This document shows positions 35,097 to 43,659 of a stretch of 51,099 nucleotides of DNA, in pieces. Under the pieces are notes generated by a model. That model was not told where the DNA came from and searched no databases. It saw only the letters and a list, made by a program, of their open reading frames with translations. Numbering within the stretch: the first letter of the stretch is position 1; each line of letters begins with the position of its first letter. Source of the stretch: Coriobacteriia bacterium. Its GTDB lineage: Bacteria; Actinomycetota; Coriobacteriia; Anaerosomatales; SLCP01. The stretch spans positions 1 to 51,099 of the forward strand of contig SKMN01000008.1 of the NCBI GenBank assembly GCA_007121015.1. Reading direction: 5' to 3'. Both the position numbers and the translations under genes were made by a program.

Positions 35097-35338
35097 GGAA
35101 GCAACAGCTCCTTGATCCGCTTCTTATTGAACCCGACGATCACCTCGTCGTTCACTACCACCACAGGAAACGACGTGCCCCCTGAGAGACGTTTCACCTC
35201 GGCGACTGCCGACTCCTTCTCCTCGCCTTCAAGGCTGTCGACCTCGGTCAACTCGTATTCGACACCCGTCTCATCGAGGAATTTCTTCGTCATCCGACAG
35301 TAAGGGCACGTCGAGAGCGCGAACAGTGTGACACGCAT
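35093..35338 (-). CDS. Glutaredoxin-like protein
   Basis: 81 residues of thioredoxin fold with active site CPYC (STCPYCRMTKKFL) and the cis-Pro region GTSFPVVVVNDEVIVGF. ATG at 35338 follows AAGGAGG. An upstream in-frame ATG at 35401 adds unrelated sequence. It is encoded directly ahead of, and overlapping, the FTR-Rieske gene, so it is likely the thiol carrier reduced by that protein. Confidence 0.93.
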   Translation of the reverse strand: MRVTLFALSTCPYCRMTKKFLDETGVEYELTEVDSLEGEEKESAVAEVKRLSGGTSFPVVVVNDEVIVGFNKKRIKELLLP

Positions 35339-35470
35339 CCGTTCCTCCTTCTGGCATGCTTGGGACCAGGTCGTCCACGACCCTTGCGTTGTTTGTTCCA
35401 CAACCTGCCATCATCCCAACGACCGCCCTGCCGAACGGGTACAAGCCCAGTGTGACCTGAGGAGGCGATC

Positions 35471-36748
35471 GTGGGGACCGACGACACCGTTGCTGCGTGC
35501 ACGGAGCCGCTGACCCGCCGCCGCGTCGTCATCGCGGGCGGGGGATACGGCGGCACCACCACAGCCGTGCGGCTGGCGCGCTCGCTCAAACCCTCCGACG
35601 ACCTCGAGATCATGCTCATCGAGCCCGACCCATGCCAACAGGCGCTCTCCGAACTCGACCTCGTGGCCGTGGGTCCGTCCCGGCCGGAATTCTGCGAACT
35701 GTGGCACCCGACCGTCTTCCGGGACCTGCCGGTGACGGTATGCTACAACCGCCTCGAAGACGTTCACGCCGAGGAGCGTGCGATCACGGTAGGACACCGT
35801 GACGACGACGGCCAGCGCGTCGAGTACTGGCGGCTCGTGCTCGCCACCGGCGCCATCGCGTTCGTGCCGCCGGTACCCGGGCTGGCCGAGCACGCCATCA
35901 CGATGTGGTCGGTCGAGGACGCGCAGGAGCTCCAGCGCCGCGTGGAAGCCGCGTTCAAGCAGGCGGCGCGGTCGCCCCACGCATCGGAGCGTCAGCGCGC
36001 GCTCAGCTTCACCGTCATCGGTGGCGGCGCCACAGGAGTGGAGATCGTCGGTACGCTCGGACAGATGCTGCCCCACCGCGCGATCGATGCCGGGCTCGAT
36101 CCGGCCGACCTCAGGGTGCGCCTCGTCGAAGGACGGCCGGAGATCCTCTACGACCTGCGCCCGGGCCAGAGAGCGCGGGCCGCTGCACGACTGAAGCGCA
36201 TGGGAGTCGAACTCGTGTTGGGCTCGATGGTCGAACGTGTCGAGGACTCCGAGGTGGTCTTGGAATCCGGTGACCGGGTCGACGCAGCGGTGCTGGTGTT
36301 CTGCGGCGGCGCGAAGGCCGACCCCGACGCCGTGAAGTGGGGACTGGAGTTCGACAGCTCGGGCAGACTCCTCTGCGACGAGTGCCTACGCTCCCCCGCC
36401 CACCCGGACGTCTACGTGATCGGCGACCTCGCGGCGTTCCGCGACCCCGCGACGAACCGGACGTTACCGATGCTCGCGCAGTTCGCCATCGCCGAGGGAC
36501 ACCACGCCGCCGCCAACCTGCTGCGCGAGGCTCGTAGGGAACCGCCCGAGCCATTCCGCCCCCGGATGCGCGGGGAGTTCGTGAGCGTGGGGCCGCGCTG
36601 GGGCGTTGGCTGGATGTTCAACGTCGACCTCTCCGGTATCCCCGCGATCGTCATGAAGCGCATCACCTACGTGAAGTACTGGTACTCGGTAGGCGGTTTC
36701 CGCCTGGCGTGGAAACGCCTGCGAGAGATGCTCGCGATGGCCCGATGA
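35471..36748 (+). CDS. ndh: Type II NADH dehydrogenase (NDH-2) family
   Basis: 425 residues of the two-dinucleotide-binding-domain flavoprotein family. The FAD motif is GGGYGG near residue 24, and the NAD(P)H motif is GGGATG (about 178-183). The C-terminal FAD contact is VYVIGDLAAF. The C-terminus is amphipathic (YWYSVGGFRLAWKRL), fitting peripheral membrane binding. NDH-2 transfers electrons from NADH to menaquinone without pumping protons. GTG follows GAGGAGG. The next gene encodes a multiheme nitrite reductase-like protein, so a menaquinol-linked chain is plausible. Confidence 0.88.
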   Translation: MGTDDTVAACTEPLTRRRVVIAGGGYGGTTTAVRLARSLKPSDDLEIMLIEPDPCQQALSELDLVAVGPSRPEFCELWHPTVFRDLPVTVCYNRLEDVHAEERAITVGHRDDDGQRVEYWRLVLATGAIAFVPPVPGLAEHAITMWSVEDAQELQRRVEAAFKQAARSPHASERQRALSFTVIGGGATGVEIVGTLGQMLPHRAIDAGLDPADLRVRLVEGRPEILYDLRPGQRARAAARLKRMGVELVLGSMVERVEDSEVVLESGDRVDAAVLVFCGGAKADPDAVKWGLEFDSSGRLLCDECLRSPAHPDVYVIGDLAAFRDPATNRTLPMLAQFAIAEGHHAAANLLREARREPPEPFRPRMRGEFVSVGPRWGVGWMFNVDLSGIPAIVMKRITYVKYWYSVGGFRLAWKRLREMLAMAR

Positions 36749-36854
36749 GGGCGGACGCGACAGGTCGAGGCCGGACACCGTGGCTCGCCGCAGTTGCGCG
36801 GTCCGCCGATTCCAGGTAGTTCTTTCTATACACCGACAACAAGGGGGTCGAGCG

Positions 36855-38567
36855 ATGCCACGGATGCGGAATGTCCCTGCTTTCCTGCTGGTGCTCGGAG
36901 TCATGGTATTCGCCGCAGCCGGCTGTGCCGGCGTCACCTACGATAGCCCTGCCGTCGTCGCAGCACGAGCTGAGTGTGGCGAGTGTCATGCCGAGGCGAT
37001 CGAAGCAGTGGCCGCGGGGCCTCACGCCGACGCCGGCTGCGCGTCCTGTCATGCTGACGCGACCGCGCACGCGGCGGACCCCGAGAACGTGCGCGCGGTA
37101 ATCGAGTGGCGCGTCGACGGGTGCGCACAGTGCCACAGTGCCACTGCGGCGATGTTCCTCTACGACGACAACCTCAAGGTCGGCCCGTTCGGAGGCTCGC
37201 AGCGCGAGCCGGCGATACACAAGATCGACGAGTTCCCCGAGTATCACACCATCATCGCCGGGCACGGCTTCGTCAGGGACTACCGGGAAGAAGGGGCGCA
37301 CCTCTGGGCCCTCGAAGAGCACTACGACACCCTGCGCGCGAAGTACGAGACGTGCGTACAGTGCAAGTCCACGAAGGTCGCATGGGCGTGGCACACGGAC
37401 ACTCCACTCACCGTCCCAGCGGATACCCAGGTAACCCTCACGCATACCGCTACCGCAGACGAGCCGGCGCGGACGGTCGACATCCCTGCGGGCACCGTGG
37501 TCTCGCTCGCCACCGACTTCCAGAGCCATGAAGTGAGCGCGAGCGCAGTCTTCCCCGACGGGCGCACGTTCACCTCCCCGCCGTCGGAAGAGTACGATCC
37601 CGCCGAGCACCGGGACATGCTCTGGGCAGCGACGATCGCCACCACCGAGGAGACGATGCCCTACGGCATGGGCTGCAACCACTGCCACGACCCGCATAGC
37701 GGCTCCTTCCGTCTCATACGAGCGGCTATGCTCGAGGCGATCGACACCGGCGGTGTCCACGGCCAGGGCGGGGTTAACCCGTACGACCCCGAGACCGTCT
37801 ACGATGTGGCGGAGGCATCTCACAAAGACCTCGAAACGCTCCTGTGCGCGCAGTGCCACGTCGAGTACACGTGTGGCAGGAGTGGGGTCGACGGGGCCGT
37901 CCGCGACCACTACGGGTGGGCGAAAGCAGGTGACCTGCACGAGCACTACACGAGAGAGTTTGGTTACGCGCAGGACTGGACGCATGCGATCATCGGCGAG
38001 CCGCTCATCAAGAGCCAGCACCCCGAGGTCGAACTGAGCTGGAACAGCGTCCACTACGATGCCGGCGCCACCTGCGTGTCGTGCCACATGCCACGCGTGC
38101 GGACCGCATCCGGCGAGTGGGTGCGCAGCCATTGGATGACAAGTCCCTACAAGTACCACCACACCGACGCGTACACGGCGTTCGCTGAAGCCGTCGGACT
38201 GCAGCCGACCTTGCGGACCGGTCCGTGCGCAACGTGTCACACGGACCGCGTCGGAGAAGCGATCGACGGACAAGTCGCCGTCTACGAACGGCAGCAGACC
38301 GTGCAGGCCCTGCTCGCCCGATCGGTGAGCGTACTCGGCCAGGTCCGCCAGGCGGTGGATGCAGGAGCGGACGTCGACGAACGGCTGCACCGGGATGCCG
38401 TCGGACACCACCAGAGGGCGCACGTGCTCTGGGAGAACCTGATCGTCTCCGAGAACTCGATGGGCTTCCACAACTTCGCCGAGGTCTTCGATGCCATGGA
38501 CGATGCCGAAACACACGCGCGAGAGGCGATCCGCCTGGGACGCGAAGCCCTGCCGAGCGAGGAGTGA
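36855..38567 (+). CDS. Octaheme cytochrome c nitrite reductase-like lipoprotein
   Basis: 570 residues with a lipoprotein signal (AAAGC, Cys24) and eight heme c sites: CGECH 41, CASCH 62, CAQCH 90, CVQCK 167, CNHCH 274, CAQCH 331, CVSCH 407 and CATCH 458. The CxxCK site marks the catalytic heme of NrfA and octaheme nitrite reductases. VEYTC provides Tyr338-x-Cys340, the pair cross-linked in Thioalkalivibrio-type octaheme enzymes, and SQHPE supplies the catalytic His389. A Thr-rich insert (about 185-250) separates hemes 4 and 5. It probably reduces nitrite (or hydroxylamine or sulfite) to ammonia on the outer membrane face. ATG at 36855 follows AAGGGGG. Confidence 0.88.
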   Translation: MPRMRNVPAFLLVLGVMVFAAAGCAGVTYDSPAVVAARAECGECHAEAIEAVAAGPHADAGCASCHADATAHAADPENVRAVIEWRVDGCAQCHSATAAMFLYDDNLKVGPFGGSQREPAIHKIDEFPEYHTIIAGHGFVRDYREEGAHLWALEEHYDTLRAKYETCVQCKSTKVAWAWHTDTPLTVPADTQVTLTHTATADEPARTVDIPAGTVVSLATDFQSHEVSASAVFPDGRTFTSPPSEEYDPAEHRDMLWAATIATTEETMPYGMGCNHCHDPHSGSFRLIRAAMLEAIDTGGVHGQGGVNPYDPETVYDVAEASHKDLETLLCAQCHVEYTCGRSGVDGAVRDHYGWAKAGDLHEHYTREFGYAQDWTHAIIGEPLIKSQHPEVELSWNSVHYDAGATCVSCHMPRVRTASGEWVRSHWMTSPYKYHHTDAYTAFAEAVGLQPTLRTGPCATCHTDRVGEAIDGQVAVYERQQTVQALLARSVSVLGQVRQAVDAGADVDERLHRDAVGHHQRAHVLWENLIVSENSMGFHNFAEVFDAMDDAETHAREAIRLGREALPSEE

Positions 38568-38569
38568 GC

Positions 38570-39340
38570 GTGGCTGACATCCGAGTGACCGTGCTCGGCT
38601 CGGGTTCGGCCGGGAACTCGATAGCCGTGACCTCGGGAGGCCAGACGGTTCTGCTCGACTGCGGGTTCTCGGCGCGCGAGACCGTTCGCCGACTCGACTC
38701 GTGTGGCATCGCTGCCTCGGGCGTGGCCGCGATCCTGGTGAGTCACGAGCACTCCGATCACGTGCGTGGTGTACGCGTCCTCGCCAAGCGGCTCGAGGTG
38801 CCGGTCTACGCGTCAAAGGGAACGCGGCGCGCGGCGTCGCTCGACGTGCTCGTCGACGACGTGCGCGAGATAGGGCCGGGCGATCCCGTGAGTCTTGGCG
38901 GGATGGCGATCACCGCGTTCTCCACGTCCCACGACGCGGCCGACCCGCTCGGCTTCCGGTTCGACGCCACCGACGGATCATCGCTTGGCGTACTCACCGA
39001 CACCGGCGAACTCACGCCCGAGGCGCACGCCGTACTTACCGGCTGCTCGACACTCGGCATCGAGTGTAATCACGATGTCGGCATGGTAGAGGCGGGACCA
39101 TACCCGTGGTTCCTCAAGCGCCGCATCTTGTCGGCGCGAGGACACCTCTCGAACGGAGCGGCGGCAGATGCACTCGCTTCCCTGACCCACGACACGCTCA
39201 GGCGCGTCGTGGGTCTCCACCTCTCGCGCACCAACAATACCGCAGCCCTCGCGCTCGGGGCCCTCTCCGGCGCCCTCGACCGGCTCGACCACGCTGCGAA
39301 CGTGGGGACCGCGGCCCAGGAGACGGCATGCACGCTATGA
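38570..39340 (+). CDS. MBL-fold metallohydrolase (YycJ/WalJ-like)
   Basis: 256 residues of the metallo-beta-lactamase superfamily. The metal motif is HEHSDH (59-64), the N-terminal loop is LGSGSAGNS, and SHDAADP and LGVLTDTGEL carry downstream metal ligands. Such proteins are exonuclease or nuclease-like. No substrate can be named here. GTG at 38570 is preceded by GAGGAG and starts 2 bases after the octaheme gene stop, so the two are probably cotranscribed. Confidence 0.88.
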   Translation: MADIRVTVLGSGSAGNSIAVTSGGQTVLLDCGFSARETVRRLDSCGIAASGVAAILVSHEHSDHVRGVRVLAKRLEVPVYASKGTRRAASLDVLVDDVREIGPGDPVSLGGMAITAFSTSHDAADPLGFRFDATDGSSLGVLTDTGELTPEAHAVLTGCSTLGIECNHDVGMVEAGPYPWFLKRRILSARGHLSNGAAADALASLTHDTLRRVVGLHLSRTNNTAALALGALSGALDRLDHAANVGTAAQETACTL

Positions 39341-39578
39341 CGTGCGCGAATCCCTGGCACGCAAGTTGCGAAAGCCTGCGAGCATCATGGCCGACGGAGA
39401 ACACGACGAGACTACCGCGCTTCCTGCATTCGCGAACCGTGCGCCCAGTCGCGCACTCGGACATCACGATCGCAGGAAGGCGCTTCGCAGTGCCCGGACA
39501 CCTCTCGCATTCGCTCCCCGCTCTCCTGGAGCCGGGGTGCCATCCGTTCCCGCCGTGGATCCCGCCGAGTCGGATGAC
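39341..39578. other. Intergenic stretch without a recognised feature
   Basis: About 240 bases between the MBL and DUF1284 genes. Open reading frames crossing it on both strands read as non-coding sequence. No repeat, hairpin or promoter stands out. Confidence 0.5.
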
Positions 39579-39995
39579 ATGAGCACGCCGGGTCCCAGAC
39601 TCAGGGGTCACCACCTCATCTGCCTGCAGTTCGTCCATGGCGGTGGTCACACCGCGGAGTTCGCGCGCAACGTCTTGCGCACTATCGACCGCCTGACCGA
39701 GGAGGAGGGCACCGTCGTCACCGGACCGGACGATCTGTGTGAGAAGTGTCTGTGGCTCGTCGATGGGGCGTGCGTCAACGAAACGGAAGGCGAGGACATC
39801 GTCCGGATCCTCGATGCGCTCGCACTCCAGCTCCTCGGCCTGAACCCCGGTGACGCGTTCGATTACGGCACCACGAGCGCCTCGATGACGCGCCTCCTCG
39901 AGCAGTGGCGCGACCTTGCGTGCGCCGGGTGCCCGTCGGAAGACGCGTGCGCCCCGCTCATCGAGCTTACCTGCAGGTTCCAGCCGCACGAGTGA
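39579..39995 (+). CDS. DUF1284 protein, probable iron-sulfur protein
   Basis: 138 residues opening with the family signature LRGHHLICLQF. Cysteines fall at 15, 54, 57, 65 and in a C-terminal group (CAGCPSEDAC and LTC), suited to metal or Fe-S binding. Function is unknown. The start at 39579 begins the recognisable domain. The frame is open back to 39342, but those residues look non-coding. The gene overlaps the btuD-like gene tail-to-tail by 29 bases. Confidence 0.8.
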   Translation: MSTPGPRLRGHHLICLQFVHGGGHTAEFARNVLRTIDRLTEEEGTVVTGPDDLCEKCLWLVDGACVNETEGEDIVRILDALALQLLGLNPGDAFDYGTTSASMTRLLEQWRDLACAGCPSEDACAPLIELTCRFQPHE

Positions 39996-41238
39996 TCCCG
40001 GCGACGCACGCGAGAGCAGCCTCGGCGTCGCGCACGACAGTGGCGCCAGCCGAGATCGCATCCCTGACAGCCTGTGACGCGATGCCACCCGCGTAGTCTC
40101 GCTCGGGGCCGAACCCGCCCACCAGCACCAGGCTCTCGGCGGACGCGGCGTCGATGACGGCGCGCAGTGCCGGGAGGTTCGCCCGGCCCACCGGTATCTC
40201 GGCCACGACCACCACATCGGCGACCTCCGCCTCGGCCTGAAGACGTGCGGCGGCGGCATCATCCACTTCGGCGAACGCGGGCAGATCGATCAGCGGCAAC
40301 CCGAGGGCCTCCGCGACCGCGTGATCGATGTCGCCGCGGTTGAGCACGCCCGCGTGTACGTCGTATCCGGCAAGGTAGAGCGTGCGCAGCAGCGGAGCGG
40401 CGGCTCCGGAGCCTCCCAATACGAGCACGCGCCCGGGACAGACGCGGCCGACCGCCTCTTCTCGCAACACCGGTGTCACCGAGACCGAGCCGATGACCGG
40501 GTCGATCCCCACGACGGCGCGCACCCTGAACACCCGTGCGAGCATCGGGCCGGTCAACACCTCGTGCGGCGAGCCAACCGGGCCGAGCGTACCGCCGTCG
40601 ACCACCGCGATGCGGTCGCTGTAGCGCGCGGCGAGATCGAGGTCGTGGAAGACGGCGAGCACCGCCATGCCGCCGTCGGCGAGCTCGCGCACGAGGTCGA
40701 GGACTTGCAGGCGGTGGTTGAGGTCGAGGTGGGACGTCGCCTCGTCGAGCAGGAGCACGCTCGGCTGCTGGACGAGCACTTGGGCAAGCGCAAGGCGCTG
40801 GAGGTCACCGCCGGAGAGCGTGTCGACGCCCTCATCGGCCAGTCGCGCGGTGTCGGTTTGCGCCATGACCTCCTCGGCAAGCGCGACGTCGGCATCGGTC
40901 GGCTGCTGAAGCCGCGAAAGGTGCGGGTGGCGTCCCATGAGTACGAACTCGCGCGCACTGAACGAGAACGCAGCGCTTACCTGCTGCGGGACGACCCCTA
41001 CGAGGCGCGCGCGGTCGCGCGGACCGATGTCGGCGAGCGAGCGCGATTCGAGCTCGACGGCTCCCGCGGTGATGCGCGCCGAGCCGGTCACCGCTCTGAG
41101 CATCGTCGATTTGCCTGCCCCGTTCGGGCCGATGAGCCCCACCACCTCACCCGCGGCCACCGAGAGCGTGGCGTCGCGCACGACGTCGACGCCGGGGTAG
41201 CCGAGGGTCGCCGCTGCGTATGTGAGCTTCGCGCTCAC
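39967..41238 (-). CDS. btuD: BtuD-type ABC transporter ATPase with an extra C-terminal domain
   Basis: 423 residues. The first 255 form a normal corrinoid/iron-siderophore ATPase with Walker A GPNGAGKST (37-45), signature LSGGDLQRL (141-149), Walker B VLLLDEATSH and switch His198. From about 265 to the end there is a further domain beginning VLVLGGSGAAAPLLRTLYLAGYD. It has a Rossmann-like alternation of strands and helices and shows no motif I recognise. GTG at 41238 overlaps the permease stop by 4 bases. The riboswitch ahead of the operon points to a cobalamin or corrinoid substrate. Confidence 0.88.
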   Translation of the reverse strand: MSAKLTYAAATLGYPGVDVVRDATLSVAAGEVVGLIGPNGAGKSTMLRAVTGSARITAGAVELESRSLADIGPRDRARLVGVVPQQVSAAFSFSAREFVLMGRHPHLSRLQQPTDADVALAEEVMAQTDTARLADEGVDTLSGGDLQRLALAQVLVQQPSVLLLDEATSHLDLNHRLQVLDLVRELADGGMAVLAVFHDLDLAARYSDRIAVVDGGTLGPVGSPHEVLTGPMLARVFRVRAVVGIDPVIGSVSVTPVLREEAVGRVCPGRVLVLGGSGAAAPLLRTLYLAGYDVHAGVLNRGDIDHAVAEALGLPLIDLPAFAEVDDAAAARLQAEAEVADVVVVAEIPVGRANLPALRAVIDAASAESLVLVGGFGPERDYAGGIASQAVRDAISAGATVVRDAEAALACVAGITRAAGTCR

Positions 41239-42260
41239 CGGTGTCCGTTCCGTCGCACGAGCAGCCACACGAAGAACGGGCCGCCAACGAGCGCGGTCAC
41301 GATGCCCACCGGTAACTCGACCGGCGCGAGTACGGTGCGCGCGGCGAGGTCCGCAAGCACCATCACGACCGCCCCGCCGATGGCCGAGGCGGGCAGCAAC
41401 ACGCGGTGGTCGGGACCGAGCACGAGGCGCACCATGTGCGGCGTCATGAGCCCGACGAAGCCGATGAGCCCGGAGACGGAGACGGCGCCTGCCACGAGCA
41501 GCGAGCCTGCTGTGAGCAGCACCCGCTTGAAGCGCTCGACATCCACACCGAGTTCGGCGGCGCGCTCCTCTCCGAGCAGCAGGATGTTCATCTCGCGGGT
41601 CGCGAAGAGCGGCACGGCGAGGCCGAGGACTAGCATCGGCGCGACCATCCGCACGTACGGCCACGACGCGCCGGTGAGCCCGCCCATCATCCAGAAGACG
41701 ACCGATGTCATCGATTCGCGGAAGAACACCATGATGAACGAGGAGAGCGCGGCGAGCACGTAGGAGAGCGCGACACCGGCGAGCAGGAGCGAGGTGACGT
41801 CGAGCACCCCGCGCAGCGAGGCGAGGCGCACGACGACGATGATGGTGAGTATCGCGCCCACGAACGCCCCCGCTGGCACGAGACCGAAGCGGAGCGCCGT
41901 CGCGCCTGCCGTGAGCGTGAGTGCGATCACCGCCCCGAGACCGGCTCCCGCCGACATGCCGAGGATGTAGGGGTCGGCGAGCGGGTTGCGAAAGAGCGCC
42001 TGGTACAGCACGCCCGCCGAGGCAAGACACGAGCCCACGAGCGCTGCGAGCACCACCCTCGGTAGGCGGATGTCGACGATGACAGCATCCCCGGGCAGCT
42101 TAGGCGCACCGGTGAGCATGCGGCCGATGGCACCGAGGGAGTCCGCCGGCGTGACGCTCACGGCCCCGAACCCCACACCCGCCAGCATCGCGATCCCGAG
42201 CGCGACCGTGAGGACCGCGATCGCGGTGATGCGCCGACGGGTATGGGATCCGGGGCTCAC
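41235..42260 (-). CDS. btuC: BtuC/FecCD-type ABC transporter permease
   Basis: About 341 residues, ten predicted helices, with FecCD family stretches RLPRVVLAALVGSCLASAG, NPLADPYILGMSAGAGLGA and VSGLIGFVGLMTPHMVRLV. It forms the channel for corrinoid import with the ATPase downstream. GTG at 42260 precedes a hydrophilic N-terminus and the first helix. It starts 17 bases after the btuF stop. The frame stays open far upstream, but those residues overlap btuF and look like antisense coding noise. Confidence 0.92.
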   Translation of the reverse strand: MSPGSHTRRRITAIAVLTVALGIAMLAGVGFGAVSVTPADSLGAIGRMLTGAPKLPGDAVIVDIRLPRVVLAALVGSCLASAGVLYQALFRNPLADPYILGMSAGAGLGAVIALTLTAGATALRFGLVPAGAFVGAILTIIVVVRLASLRGVLDVTSLLLAGVALSYVLAALSSFIMVFFRESMTSVVFWMMGGLTGASWPYVRMVAPMLVLGLAVPLFATREMNILLLGEERAAELGVDVERFKRVLLTAGSLLVAGAVSVSGLIGFVGLMTPHMVRLVLGPDHRVLLPASAIGGAVVMVLADLAARTVLAPVELPVGIVTALVGGPFFVWLLVRRNGHR

Positions 42261-42277
42261 GCGTTTCCCCGGCGTAC

Positions 42278-43225
42278 CTAGAACGCCTCGGGATGGAGCG
42301 CTGCAGCAATGAGGCGCACGCCCTCTACGACGCGCGGACCCGGACGACTCACGAGGTTGTCGTCGAGCACGTGCACGCGACCAGTCTGGACGGCGGACAG
42401 TTCGCTGTAACCCGGACGCGAGGCGAGGTCTGCGGGGTCGGACATCGAGCCGAGGGTGGCGAGGTAGACCTCCGGATCGTCGACGACGAGCTGCTCGAGC
42501 GAGTAGGCGACCCAGCCCGGCTCTGTGACCACGTTGACGCCGCCGGCCACGGTGATGAGGTCGTCGAGCAGTGTGCCGGTGCCGGCGGTGAAGAGCGGGT
42601 CCTGCGCGATCTCGAGGAAGCACGTCACCGGATCGACATCGCCGATCGCATCGGTGACGGTCGCGAGGTCGCCACGCATCGCCGTAGTGAGCGCGAGTGC
42701 GGCCTCGGACGCGCCGGTCGCAGCACCCGCCATCTCGATGGAGACGAAGAGTCCGGCGAGATCGGCCGGGTCGACGGCGACCACCGTCGCACCGAGGTCC
42801 TCGAGCTGGCCGATGACGTCGGCCTGCACGCCGGTGGTGGCGAGCACGAGGTCGGGCTCGGCCGCGGCGACGGCCTCGAGGTTCGGGCCTGCGAAGTCGC
42901 CGATGACGTCGATGTCGGTGACCTCGGGCGGGTAGTCATCGAAGCTCGTCACGCCCACGAGCCGGTCGAGCAGGCCGAGGGCCGCGACGATCTCGGTGTT
43001 GGACGGTGCGAGCGATACGATGCGCATCGGCTCTGAGTCGATGGTGACCTCGCGGCCGGCGTCATCGGTCACGGTCACCGGGAAGGCCGCTGCGACGTCC
43101 TCCGCGGGCGCCTGCGGTGCGGGCTCCTCGGCAGCAGGTGGAGTAGACGCACAACCAGCGAGCGGCAGTGCGGCGAGCGAGAACGCGACCACGAGCGTCG
43201 CGGCGAATCGAACGGTGCGGTTCAT
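42278..43225 (-). CDS. btuF: BtuF-like substrate-binding lipoprotein
   Basis: 315 residues. The lipobox is LPLAGC (Cys25), followed by a Pro/Ala-rich linker and a type III periplasmic-binding fold (RIVSLAPSNTEIVAALGLLDRLVGVTSF, LEAVAAAEPDLVLATTGVQ). Homologues bind cobalamin, heme or siderophores. The riboswitch just upstream supports cobalamin. First protein gene of the btuFCD set. Confidence 0.92.
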   Translation of the reverse strand: MNRTVRFAATLVVAFSLAALPLAGCASTPPAAEEPAPQAPAEDVAAAFPVTVTDDAGREVTIDSEPMRIVSLAPSNTEIVAALGLLDRLVGVTSFDDYPPEVTDIDVIGDFAGPNLEAVAAAEPDLVLATTGVQADVIGQLEDLGATVVAVDPADLAGLFVSIEMAGAATGASEAALALTTAMRGDLATVTDAIGDVDPVTCFLEIAQDPLFTAGTGTLLDDLITVAGGVNVVTEPGWVAYSLEQLVVDDPEVYLATLGSMSDPADLASRPGYSELSAVQTGRVHVLDDNLVSRPGPRVVEGVRLIAAALHPEAF

Positions 43226-43344
43226 CGGTCCTCCGTATCATCATGCCGGCACAGCGCCCGGCCGGACATACCTTTCGCGGTCACTCCTGCGTTGACCGCC
43301 GTGTGTGTGGCCACCTCCTTCGACTCTCAAGACGCGGCCACACA

Positions 43345-43380
43345 CGAAAAGACCCGCCTCGGTCAGTGAGGGCGGGTCTT
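43345..43380 (-). terminator. Intrinsic terminator in the cobalamin leader
   Basis: Perfect 10-base inverted repeat AAGACCCGCC (43349-43358) / GGCGGGTCTT (43371-43380). On the minus strand it is followed by TTTTCG. It lies between the riboswitch aptamer and btuF, where ligand-induced termination would act. Confidence 0.85.
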
Positions 43381-43459
43381 CGAGTATCTGGCGGGTGCAG
43401 TGTGACGCCGGTCGCCCGGCGCCGCGCTCAAGCCTCGTACCTCGAAGGCCGCGTCGCGC

Positions 43460-43575
43460 GTCTCTCGGCAGGTCTCCTGACTTCGGGGGCGTGATGCCCC
43501 ACTTCACAGTGGCGGGTCCGTGCCGGGTTCTCACCGGCTTCCCTATTCTCCCGCTGATCGCGGGCACCGAGTGAC
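43460..43575 (-). promoter_or_regulatory. Cobalamin riboswitch aptamer
   Basis: Read on the minus strand, it shows the hallmark cobalamin elements in order: CGGTGCCC, AGGGAAGCCGGTGAGAACC, GGACCCGCCACTG and GTCAGGAGACCTGCC. The distal terminator at 43345-43380 completes a typical attenuator. High adenosylcobalamin would end transcription before btuF. A GTATAC-containing -10-like element lies just upstream, near 43580-43586. The rest of the 43226-43659 gap holds nothing else I recognise. Confidence 0.93.
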
Positions 43576-43659
43576 GCCTGTATACGGTTGTGGCACGCAT
43601 CGTAGCGCACGGATGGGCCCGCGGGAAGTGCACTCGAGCAACGAGAGCGCAGCGACAGG

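Noticed and set aside
36855-38567. Pentaheme NrfA
   Set aside because: There are eight heme-binding motifs, three of them before the CxxCK site, which fits the octaheme class better.
36663-38816. Minus-strand 717-residue open frame across the octaheme gene
   Set aside because: Fully opposite a gene with eight heme motifs; composition typical of antisense GC-rich frames.
40321-41763. Plus-strand 480-residue open frame opposite btuD and btuC
   Set aside because: Antisense shadow; the minus-strand frames contain intact ABC motifs.
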